Shown here one piece after another: positions 35,201 through 43,242 of a stretch of DNA of 61,172 nucleotides (position 1 is its first letter; every line of letters begins with the position of its first letter). Made by a program: the position numbers and the translations under genes. The DNA lies in the NCBI GenBank assembly GCA_020439745.1, contig JAGQSC010000013.1:1-61172 (forward strand), in the 5' to 3' direction. The notes under the pieces were generated by a model that saw only the letters and a program-made list of their open reading frames with translations, searched no databases and was not told the DNA's origin. Source of the stretch: Acidobacteriota bacterium. Its GTDB lineage: Bacteria; Acidobacteriota; Holophagae; Acanthopleuribacterales; Acanthopleuribacteraceae.

Positions 35201-37987
35201 ATGTGTGACATGCATCAAGACGGTCCTAAGGCGCTATGGGAACAACTGGAACAGTGCTTTCATCACTGGTTGGAAAGCCCCGGAAATGATAAGCAAGCAG
35301 TCCTCGAGGAATTGTGCCAGCAGAACCCTCAACTCGCCGACGATCTTCAGGACATGGTCAAGCATTTTGGTGATGCACAACAATTCATGGAGCCACCAGA
35401 TGCACCGGTAGAAATAGGGGGATACCGAATCATCAAAGAGATCGGCTGCGGCGGCATGGGCATGGTCTATCTCGCGGAACGCACCGATGTATCGTTTGAC
35501 CAGCAGGTGGCACTTAAGGTGATGCGAAGCCACACCGGACTGCCCAGTCAGTTGGACAAATTCATCAACGAACGCAAGGTCCTATCCATGTTCAACCACC
35601 AAGGCATTGTTCGCCTTTTGGATGGCGGGACCACAGAAGACGGTGTTGTCTTTTTCACGATGGAGTATGTCGAGGGACTGAACCTGATTGAGCATGCAAC
35701 GGCCAATCAAAGCTCATTGATGACACGCGTTGCGTTGATTGCGGATGTCTGTGAAGCCATACAAGCCGCGCATCAGAGCCTCATCGTGCACCGCGACCTG
35801 AAACCGAGCAATATCCTGGTGACACCCAAAGGCCAGGTGAAGATCCTCGACTTTGGCATTGCCAAATGGCTCGATCCCGACCAAAGCAACACGTCAACCT
35901 ATGCGCTCACACCGAGATACTGCTCACCAGAGCAAATCTTGGGAAGCGCCATCACCACGGCGACGGACATTTTTTCGATCGGGCTGGTGCTGGTGGAACT
36001 TGTAACCGAACAACACGCTTTTAGCGAAGCCACCTCTAACTTTGAATTACAACAAGCCATTGTCGCCGGCGAGCCCGTGCTGCCCAGTGAACGTTTGAAG
36101 CGACGTCCAGTTGACTGTATCGATGTGCGACAAGTCCGCGGCGACCTGGACGCCATCTGCGCCAAAGCACTTCGAACAGACCCCAAAGACCGCTATCAAA
36201 GTGCGGCCCAAATGGCTGAAGATCTTCACAACTGGTTGGCCGGTCGACCCGTAAGTGCTCGGCCCGTCAACGCATTTGTCCAGTTAAAGAAATGGATCGG
36301 ACGCAACAAAACCGCCAGTCTCCTTCTCGCCACATTGCTTGTCACCTGGCTTGGTGCATCGGCACAGATCTGGCGGCAGAATCTCCGAGTTGAGCGGGAA
36401 CGCAAACAAGTAGCCATTCAACGCGACAGAGCTCAAGAAGTCTCGCGTTTCCTTGAGGATCTCTTTGAGCAAGCCACACCAGAGATGAGTTTGGGCGATA
36501 TGCCAGACGCCAAAGAGCTCTTGGATCGCGGCAAGGCTAGATTGGTTATGACTTTGGATCAGCATCCCGAACAAAAAGCGACATTGGCTCATACCTTGAG
36601 CAAAGTCTACTTCAAGTTGGGTCTGGCTGAGGACGCCTTAGAGGCAGGTGATCTGGCTATTTCGCTGCTCTCTGAAGGTGCCTTGCGAGCGGAACACCAA
36701 CTCCTCATGGCCCAAATAGAATTGGAGCTAGGGCATTACTCAAAGGCAACCCAATGGGCAGAGCGTTCGAGAATCACCTATGAAACGCTCAAGGACGGAA
36801 TTGGACGAGCAGAAACCTATCGCATCCTGGGCGACATACAGGCCAAGCAAGGATTGCCCGAAAAGGCTTCGACTTGGTATGGGCGAGCTGACGAGTTGGC
36901 ACAGCAATTACCCTTGCCCTCTGATCTCAAAGTGAGCCTGCTAGCGAGCCAATCCAATCACTTGGCTGAACAAAAAGAATTCGACCGAGCCCTTGAAGGC
37001 TATCAGGAACTCTTAGCGCTGAAACGTCAGCTTTATCCAGAAGTCCATCCCAACATAGGGATAGCCCACATCCAACTAGCCAATGCACTTCGCTGGAACC
37101 ACCAACTTGAGGAAGCGGAATCTCACTTTCGCGAAGGTTTGGCTATCCTCACAAAGGTATATCCAGACGGGCATAGCCATGTTGCGACCGCACACAATGA
37201 TTTTGCCGGTCTCCTGCGGCAGATTGGCAAAGTGGATGAGGCTGACCAACATTACCGCGACTCATGGGCTTTATTACTGCGGCTTTATGGTGAGAACCAC
37301 CCCCATACGTTCATGGCACGTGCGAATTATGGTGTCTTCTTGGCATTTAGCTTTGAGGATTTTGAGACTGCTATCACCCATCTGGAGTGGGCCCGGGAAC
37401 GAGCCGACCAATCGCTTCCCCCTGATCATCAGTTTCTGGCAGAAGTGAGGAAAAACCTCGCGATAGCGCATGACCGAATGGGCCACAACGAACAAGCTCG
37501 TGTCTACTACGAAGCATGCGTCAACCATTACCGCCGCGTCTCAGATGAAACACACCACCCACGCCTTCCCGGTGCTTTGCTAGAAATTGCCAATTTCTAC
37601 GGGCGCATAGGTCAGGTTGAAGACTCGTTAGCTAAAGCGCAGGAAGCTATTGCACTCATGGATCAGACACCTGAAAAAAAGGTACCCCTGCTATATGGCT
37701 ACCAATGTTACGCGCAAGCATTGATGCTCAACAACCGTCATGAAGAAGCAAAGTCATACCTCGATCAATCGGCTACCATTCTCGTAGAAATGGGTCAATT
37801 GCCTTGGGAGCAAGCTAATCAATGGAGGCTGGAAGCCACATGGTATGCAGCACAGGACGCGTGGCAGCAAGTTTCGGACGTTCTTGAGCCCAACATCTCT
37901 GCGATTGAAAGAAGTTTGGGTGCCCAACATCCAAACACCTTACATGCTCGATCTTTACTTCAAACTTCGCGTCTGATGATCCAATGA
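35201..37987 (+). CDS. Transmembrane Ser/Thr protein kinase with TPR domain
   Basis: The 928-residue protein has an N-terminal helical segment (1-65), a kinase domain (about 73-340) with glycine loop GCGGMG (82-87), Lys106, catalytic HRDLKPSN (Asp198) and DFG (216-218), one membrane helix near 367-385 (LLLATLLVTWLG), and then a long periplasmic or cytoplasmic tail of TPR units (HPNIGIAHIQLANALRW, HSHVATAHNDFAGLLRQ). This is the usual kinase-TPR layout of Acidobacteria. Two possible ATGs (35201, 35210) lack a clear Shine-Dalgarno. It is divergent from the giant secreted gene, 66 bases apart, so their promoters overlap. Its targets are unknown. Confidence 0.93.
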   Translation: MCDMHQDGPKALWEQLEQCFHHWLESPGNDKQAVLEELCQQNPQLADDLQDMVKHFGDAQQFMEPPDAPVEIGGYRIIKEIGCGGMGMVYLAERTDVSFDQQVALKVMRSHTGLPSQLDKFINERKVLSMFNHQGIVRLLDGGTTEDGVVFFTMEYVEGLNLIEHATANQSSLMTRVALIADVCEAIQAAHQSLIVHRDLKPSNILVTPKGQVKILDFGIAKWLDPDQSNTSTYALTPRYCSPEQILGSAITTATDIFSIGLVLVELVTEQHAFSEATSNFELQQAIVAGEPVLPSERLKRRPVDCIDVRQVRGDLDAICAKALRTDPKDRYQSAAQMAEDLHNWLAGRPVSARPVNAFVQLKKWIGRNKTASLLLATLLVTWLGASAQIWRQNLRVERERKQVAIQRDRAQEVSRFLEDLFEQATPEMSLGDMPDAKELLDRGKARLVMTLDQHPEQKATLAHTLSKVYFKLGLAEDALEAGDLAISLLSEGALRAEHQLLMAQIELELGHYSKATQWAERSRITYETLKDGIGRAETYRILGDIQAKQGLPEKASTWYGRADELAQQLPLPSDLKVSLLASQSNHLAEQKEFDRALEGYQELLALKRQLYPEVHPNIGIAHIQLANALRWNHQLEEAESHFREGLAILTKVYPDGHSHVATAHNDFAGLLRQIGKVDEADQHYRDSWALLLRLYGENHPHTFMARANYGVFLAFSFEDFETAITHLEWARERADQSLPPDHQFLAEVRKNLAIAHDRMGHNEQARVYYEACVNHYRRVSDETHHPRLPGALLEIANFYGRIGQVEDSLAKAQEAIALMDQTPEKKVPLLYGYQCYAQALMLNNRHEEAKSYLDQSATILVEMGQLPWEQANQWRLEATWYAAQDAWQQVSDVLEPNISAIERSLGAQHPNTLHARSLLQTSRLMIQ

Positions 37988-38004
37988 GTTTGGAGATAAA
38001 AAAA

Positions 38005-38027
38005 GGTGCCAGGTATAACCCGGCACC
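38005..38027. terminator. Bidirectional intrinsic terminator
   Basis: GGTGCC (38005-38010) pairs with GGCACC (38022-38027), extended inward by GGT/ACC after one mismatch, with a short ATA loop. It has an A-run on the left and CTTTT on the right, so it works on both strands. It lies between the convergent kinase gene and the MtrB-like gene. Confidence 0.8.
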
Positions 38028-38053
38028 CTTTTCATACGCGAGAGGTAGGAGTG

Positions 38054-39979
38054 TTAACGTGACCAGTGCAGGAGTACAGCAAACGAGTCGGAATCGTAGC
38101 TAGATAGCACATCTTCCTCGTAGTCGACTGTCCCATATTCAGCACTAATGGATAGTTGATTGTTGAAAGCATAGCGGAACTCGCCGCGCAGACGTTCCAA
38201 GGAGAAATCCAAAACGCCTTCGGTTTCATAGTTGGAATAGGCGGCGCGAATGGTGACAGCTTTGATGTTATAGGAAAGATCGATTCCCAATTCATCGCCA
38301 TCTTCGCGGTGAATGGATTGCGTCCAGCTAAAGTCCTGCGGTTCTATAATGCGCACATCACTTTCAAAGTCGTACACACCATATGAGAGACGCGCCTCAA
38401 AGGCCTTTTTCACCTTGATGAGCGCATCCACACCGTAGTTTGTGGAATCTGCCGTATAGGCAATATCCGGATGGTCGTTTTCTTGGTCGATCCACTGAGC
38501 CCGACCGCTTAGTTGTAGCCACTTAATCGGCTTGGTTTTGAAGCGAAGGGTACGTTTATCCCATTCCTGATAATCGGTTCTCACGATTAAGGAATCGGCA
38601 TCCCGTGATTCCCATTCGAATTTGATTTCGTGTTTGCGAATTTTGTACATGACACCGGCTCTGACGGTGTCAATGTCTCGTTCAAACTGACCACCCTGTC
38701 CACCAGGCACCACGATTTCTGCAAGGTCCGGATCCACTTGTGCTTCGATGGAATCGGTCCTGAAGCCCGCCCAGAATCGGAATCCATGCAGGTCTCGCGA
38801 TGTGATGTCGGTTTCCAAACGATCTTCAGTGCGTTCCATATAGGTTCTAGCATCCAGTTGATTCAGGAAATCTTCCGGGTCACCATTGCCGAAGGTGACG
38901 GCGTCCGTATACAGGGTTGAAATCAGTGCGTGCCCATCAAGTTCGCGATTGAAATGAGACCAAATCACGCGCCATTGAAAATCAGCAGGCAAGATGACAT
39001 TGGCTTGCACGTGACTGCGCCACTGCTCGCCATCGGTGTCCGATGAGATCGTTTGGTTCAGGCCATTGTAATAACGTTGGATTTGGAAGGAAGCAAGCGA
39101 ACCCATGGCCAGCTCACTTTCGTCCCAGTCTGTTTCTAAGTCCGTGCGGATGTAGGAACCCAAGACATGAATCCGTTCATGCAGTTCCCCTTTCACGTGA
39201 AACGTGGTGGTAGGCATGTCTGCATTGGATTCATAACTCCGTTCCAGTTGGTCGAGTTCGATTTCTCGGCCTAAGACCTCCCGGATGTTGTTGCCCGATT
39301 CGGCACCCGTTGCCAAGGAAACGTCTTCCTCGGTATCGAGATTGCGCCAACCCTGCATGAACTCGCCTGAGAACTTACCCAAATCAAAGACCACACCCAC
39401 GGCAAATTCAGTTTCTTGATCATCTCGCTCAGAGACAATCGCAAATTCGTCTTGGCCGATGTGATAGGTGCTCGTACCCGGCCCGTCGTAACTGGCCGAG
39501 TGGAATCTAATGATCGGCTGCCAGGCTTTGCCAGGCAGCAGTTTCAGGTCAAAATCAAAGGTTTCGCGGACGCGATCTAGGGTGTGTTGACCCGGTGTAA
39601 TGCCTTCAGTTAGGAACGGATTGGCAATACTGGGCAGTGCGTTGTAGTGCTCCATGCGGAGGTATTTGAGTTTCAGGTCGTAGATTCCACCCATGCCCAT
39701 TTGCAGTCGAAAATGACCTTGTGGGCTGGCCGCGAATCCACCAGCATCAATGCGGATGCGATCGTATCCACTGTACTTGTCGTCCGCATCCACGAGATTG
39801 TAGTAGAACGATCGGAATAGAATTCCATCGTCACCGTTGATTTGCGAGCGATATACGTCCTCATTGCCGTTGACGTCCAGACTCTGAAAGCCCACTTCCA
39901 CGCCCATTTCGGGCCCTTCCTGGGCAAATAGGCAGACAGCTGAAAGCATCAACACTAAGGTGCAATAGATTTGTTTCAT
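38054..39979 (-). CDS. MtrB/PioB-type outer-membrane beta-barrel
   Basis: The 641-residue protein has a signal peptide (MKQIYCTLVLMLSAVCLFA) and a long series of amphipathic beta strands ending in FAVLLHWSR, typical of a porin. The N-terminal domain (FRLQMGMGGIYDLKLKYLRMEHYN, TPGQHTLDRVRETFDFDLKLLPGKAWQPIIRF) fits the MtrB/PioB family of decaheme-associated barrels. In Shewanella MtrB forms the sheath that holds the periplasmic decaheme MtrA and contacts MtrC outside. It is the last gene of the mtrC-mtrA-mtrB-like operon, 10 bases after the MtrA-like gene. The Shewanella-type N-terminal CxxC is not evident. Confidence 0.86.
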   Translation of the reverse strand: MKQIYCTLVLMLSAVCLFAQEGPEMGVEVGFQSLDVNGNEDVYRSQINGDDGILFRSFYYNLVDADDKYSGYDRIRIDAGGFAASPQGHFRLQMGMGGIYDLKLKYLRMEHYNALPSIANPFLTEGITPGQHTLDRVRETFDFDLKLLPGKAWQPIIRFHSASYDGPGTSTYHIGQDEFAIVSERDDQETEFAVGVVFDLGKFSGEFMQGWRNLDTEEDVSLATGAESGNNIREVLGREIELDQLERSYESNADMPTTTFHVKGELHERIHVLGSYIRTDLETDWDESELAMGSLASFQIQRYYNGLNQTISSDTDGEQWRSHVQANVILPADFQWRVIWSHFNRELDGHALISTLYTDAVTFGNGDPEDFLNQLDARTYMERTEDRLETDITSRDLHGFRFWAGFRTDSIEAQVDPDLAEIVVPGGQGGQFERDIDTVRAGVMYKIRKHEIKFEWESRDADSLIVRTDYQEWDKRTLRFKTKPIKWLQLSGRAQWIDQENDHPDIAYTADSTNYGVDALIKVKKAFEARLSYGVYDFESDVRIIEPQDFSWTQSIHREDGDELGIDLSYNIKAVTIRAAYSNYETEGVLDFSLERLRGEFRYAFNNQLSISAEYGTVDYEEDVLSSYDSDSFAVLLHWSR

Positions 39980-39989
39980 GGCTGCCCTC

Positions 39990-40841
39990 CTACTTCGTCA
40001 ATGCCGGTGAGCTGGAAGAACCGTGAATCGCGGTGTGACATACCGTACATTCGCGATATCTGGGACTTCGCAGATCGTGGAAAGCTGGGGGTTGTGAACC
40101 GAGCGTTTCCAGTGGCAGTGCCGTATGACATTCAAGGCACAATTGAGAAACGTGTGCACGCGTCAATTGCCGCGGATTAGACGAACCGTGATGTTCGTGG
40201 CAGCTCATGCAATCGCCCGCCACGCCGTTCACGTGTTCGAATACGAATGGCCCATGCTTTTCAACGTGGCAGGAGACGCAAGGCCCCTCACCGTGATTGG
40301 AAACCAAGCTAAAGGCATCCATGCTTCCGTGCGGATTGTGACAGGAGGAACATTCCATCCCTCCTGTCCCAGTTTTGTGTGTATAGGGTTTGGAAAAGGC
40401 CACGCGTGTGTCTTCGTGACAGGACAAGCACAGATCTTCCTGTTTTGATGCCAACAGGGGTCGAGCGCTGTGATCGGTCTCGTGGCTTTGGTGGCAGGTA
40501 TCACAGGTGACACCTGACTTGGTATGTTCACTCCATCCGGGTGAACGGGTATGGTTATGGCATGAAAGGCAGACTGCCTCGCCTTCCGCACCCACGGGAA
40601 CAGACGGCATTTCTTCCTCATCGTCCAAGTGGGCTGCCACATCTACGTGACAGTCCTGGCAACTGACATCGAATACCGGCAGGTGAATGGTTGTTTTCAG
40701 GCCTTTGATGTCTTCATCGTGGCATTCCAGACATTCGTTGTTGATGGCAACTTTGTCTTTACCACCGGCCAAAGCAACAGATCCACCCACCAGCGTCACG
40801 GCCAGGCATCTCAAAAGCAATGAACTCAGTGAACGTAACAT
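39990..40841 (-). CDS. Decaheme periplasmic cytochrome c, MtrA/DmsE-like
   Basis: The 283-residue protein has a signal peptide (LLLRCLAVTLVGGSVALAGG) and exactly ten CxxCH heme sites (CLECH, CQDCH, CLSCH, CDTCH, CLSCH, CSSCH, CVSCH, CMSCH, CLECH, CTVCH). Their even spacing of about 20-35 residues, and segments such as TCHQSHETDHS and SSCHNPHGS, match the MtrA/DmsE family. MtrA spans the MtrB barrel and passes electrons from the periplasm to the outer side. It is placed between the MtrC-like and MtrB-like genes. Heme loading needs the Ccm or CcsBA machinery, which is not in this window. Confidence 0.92.
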   Translation of the reverse strand: MLRSLSSLLLRCLAVTLVGGSVALAGGKDKVAINNECLECHDEDIKGLKTTIHLPVFDVSCQDCHVDVAAHLDDEEEMPSVPVGAEGEAVCLSCHNHTRSPGWSEHTKSGVTCDTCHQSHETDHSARPLLASKQEDLCLSCHEDTRVAFSKPYTHKTGTGGMECSSCHNPHGSMDAFSLVSNHGEGPCVSCHVEKHGPFVFEHVNGVAGDCMSCHEHHGSSNPRQLTRAHVSQLCLECHTALPLETLGSQPPAFHDLRSPRYRECTVCHTAIHGSSSSPALTK

Positions 40842-40872
40842 GGTCCAACCTCATTTCCAGCGCGTGACGCGC

Positions 40873-42897
40873 TTATCTTGCGTGGACTTTTTCGACTGAG
40901 AATTCACGACCTTCGCCGTGACATGCCGTGCAGGATTCTCCGAAAGGTGCTGTGTTGACGAACGCATGAGCTGCTGCGTCGATGGTGTCATGACATGACA
41001 GACATGCGGCCGCAGTAGGACCCATCGGCGAGAACCAATCGCGTTCGGTAAGGGTTGAAAGTGCATCTGAAGGTAACGGTAGCTGGTAGCTGTCGTTGAC
41101 GTGGCAAGCTTCACAGTTGCGACGGTCACCTGGGAATCCCACTTCGTTGTAGTTGTGTACACTGCCGCGGAATCCGTAAACCGTGAAGTCTTGGGTCAAC
41201 TCGTGCCCACTGTGAATGCGGTGGATCATCCATTTGAAGTGGATGGACTGTGCCGGCAGATCCTCTTCAGGCCGAACTTCCTCGTCTGTATTCACTGGAT
41301 TGTGGCAAATCACACATTCTTGTGGGTTCACTCGCTGTCCACCATGGAGACTCAACTGGTCGTGACAGCGACTGCAGTTGTCTGACGATATGATCTGGCG
41401 TCGCGCAACCGGCGTGGCATCCGTCACCGCAAAAGTGTATATGGGGTTGAATGCCGTTTCGCGAACACTGATCGATTCGTTGTTGCCTTGAATCGACACG
41501 TTGCGGTAGATGTCTGCAGACATGGTCCAGCTACCGCTGGCATCTGCCGGAATGGTATTGGTGAATTGCTTCACAGCTACATCACCATCCCACTCAGCAT
41601 CCACTGCGTCTTGGGTGAAATATTGGGTGTAGTCGCTGTTGCCACCACCCACTAAGAACCGCATACGGTCCATGGTTGCCGGATTGACAGAGGATCCATC
41701 GCCATTGGTAAGGCGGAAGGTAACCCTAGGAGCCATTCCTGGTTCCGTGTTGGCCACGTTGAGGATCTCGGCATGCAGGCCTGCCAATTGTTCGGATTTG
41801 GTGGGAATCACGTGCGCACCCATGATGGATACGTCAAATTCGAATTCACCCTGAGGCGTATGGCAATCGGCACAAGCCGAATCGTCCATTTGTGGTCCAG
41901 GATCGTGGTTGGCACCGGTTTCCCAATTCACGTCGTCGTGGCATGCGCCGCAGGCTTTACGCGAAGGACGCGTAAACCAAACATCGGCGTTGGGAGCACC
42001 CGGATCGTGACACTTGGTGCAATTGCGCACGTCTTGTGGAAACACGATTTCCGAATAGTCGTGGACACTGTTGCCGAACCCGATAATTTGGTACGGCGTA
42101 CCGGCTTGGACACTGGGCAGGTTCTCGCCCATGTGAATCTTGTGGATCATCACTTTCATGTCCACGGTGTTGCCCGTATCGGGATCGCTGGTCCCAGCAT
42201 TGTGACAGGTCACGCAAAGTGCAGGATCTTGGCGTTGGCCACCATGCAGTGCCAACGGATCATGGCAATTGTTGCAGGTTTCCGTGAACGTGGATCCCCA
42301 TGATTGAGTGACGGCACCACCATCGGGACGGAAATCGTACTCAACGTTTTCGATATATCGAATATCGTTGATGTCGCGGGTGTCGCGGTTCCCGTAAATA
42401 CCGATTGTGTGGGTTGCTGACATATCGGCGTCCGCCGGAAACGTCAACCCAAAGGTGTACTCGTATAGGCCAAGCTCGATCTCACGCCAGCTACCTCTGC
42501 TGTCTGTTGAAGCCTGAATGGCTGTCAGACCCGTAATGCTACTTGTCGCTGTTCGAGTCGTGTAGGCCGTATACTCATTGGTTGCAGCATCATACACAGC
42601 CAGAATAAAACTCGCGGATACGGGCCCAGGTGTCACGTTTCCTGCCCGATCCAGGGGTTGGCCGCGGTCATCGGTCATGGATAGAACCACCACCAATTTG
42701 CCATCGGCATTGATATCCCAGCTTTGTACTTCGAAATTGAGTCCAGGCCGAATGTAATCTATTTGTTTGGGTGTCAAATAGTATTCGGCCTCATGGGCGT
42801 TATACCCATGGGTGTTCATGAACGCTTTTTCGGTCTGAAAGGCAAAGACCGCCGTCGTTCCGATCATCAAAAAGATCAATTGCAGCATCTTGGACAT
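40873..42897 (-). CDS. OmcA/MtrC-family decaheme outer-surface cytochrome c
   Basis: The 674-residue protein has a signal peptide (LIFLMIGTTAVFAF) and ten CxxCH sites, five in each half (CNNCH, CVTCH, CTKCH, CGACH, CADCH; CSRCH, CVICH, CEACH, CLSCH, CTACH). Each half contains H-G-G-Q-R after its first heme and a preceding beta domain, so the gene looks like an internal duplication, as in OmcA/MtrC. No lipobox Cys is seen after the signal, unlike Shewanella MtrC, so anchoring would be through the MtrAB part or another contact. GAGGAGGAAGG precedes the ATG. First gene of the operon; the final electron acceptor (metal oxide, sulfur or other) is unknown. Confidence 0.92.
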   Translation of the reverse strand: MSKMLQLIFLMIGTTAVFAFQTEKAFMNTHGYNAHEAEYYLTPKQIDYIRPGLNFEVQSWDINADGKLVVVLSMTDDRGQPLDRAGNVTPGPVSASFILAVYDAATNEYTAYTTRTATSSITGLTAIQASTDSRGSWREIELGLYEYTFGLTFPADADMSATHTIGIYGNRDTRDINDIRYIENVEYDFRPDGGAVTQSWGSTFTETCNNCHDPLALHGGQRQDPALCVTCHNAGTSDPDTGNTVDMKVMIHKIHMGENLPSVQAGTPYQIIGFGNSVHDYSEIVFPQDVRNCTKCHDPGAPNADVWFTRPSRKACGACHDDVNWETGANHDPGPQMDDSACADCHTPQGEFEFDVSIMGAHVIPTKSEQLAGLHAEILNVANTEPGMAPRVTFRLTNGDGSSVNPATMDRMRFLVGGGNSDYTQYFTQDAVDAEWDGDVAVKQFTNTIPADASGSWTMSADIYRNVSIQGNNESISVRETAFNPIYTFAVTDATPVARRQIISSDNCSRCHDQLSLHGGQRVNPQECVICHNPVNTDEEVRPEEDLPAQSIHFKWMIHRIHSGHELTQDFTVYGFRGSVHNYNEVGFPGDRRNCEACHVNDSYQLPLPSDALSTLTERDWFSPMGPTAAACLSCHDTIDAAAHAFVNTAPFGESCTACHGEGREFSVEKVHAR

Positions 42898-43005
42898 GTT
42901 GCCTTCCTCCTCTCACTTGATCTCGATAGTGTTCAAATATGTGTGTTGTACTGTGATCATTTTCATCATCCCAGGTCACATAATTGATTATCGGACCCTA
43001 TAGTC

Positions 43006-43034
43006 AGTTTAATGATCAAACGCTCTTTCGTCAA
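43006..43034 (-). promoter_or_regulatory. Candidate promoter of the Mtr-like operon
   Basis: On the minus strand TTGACG (43029-43034), a 17-base spacer and TAAACT (43006-43011) resemble a housekeeping promoter. The leader to the ATG at 42897 would be about 100 bases. No FNR box (TTGAT-N4-ATCAA) is seen. Confidence 0.45.
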
Positions 43035-43213
43035 CCAATCTTATGCAAAAAGTTCACATTTTTTTAACGACCTTGGAGGGTGCGGGATTCCGTGCCAGAT
43101 TTCCCACGTAGACGGCCATAAGACCAGTCCCTTTGCCCGGCACCACCGCAAATGGTCGCGGTGATTTCAGAGCCCGCATCGACGTTCTAGCAAACATGCC
43201 ACCTGAAACAAGC

Positions 43214-43231
43214 CCCGGCCTGATGGCCGGG
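43214..43231 (-). terminator. Hairpin after the PKD/FG-GAP gene
   Basis: CCCGGCC-TGAT-GGCCGGG is a perfect 7-bp G+C-rich stem 12 bases beyond the stop at 43243. It is followed on the minus strand by GCTTGTTTC, which is only weakly T-rich, so termination is likely but not certain. Confidence 0.55.
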
Positions 43232-43242
43232 AATTCTTGCCC

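Larger units (their letters stand above)
42898..43242. other. 345-bp spacer before the cytochrome operon
   Basis: No gene is evident here. It holds the probable promoter of the cytochrome operon (43006-43034) and a hairpin after the PKD/FG-GAP gene (43214-43231), listed separately. The part from 42930 to 43070 is A+T-rich. TGTGATC and GGTCACA occur about 20 bases apart but too far for a CRP-like site. Confidence 0.6.

Noticed and set aside
42948-42984. TGTGATC and GGTCACA as a CRP-like site before the cytochrome operon
   Set aside because: The half-sites are about 20 bases apart; CRP and FNR sites need 4-8 bases between arms.
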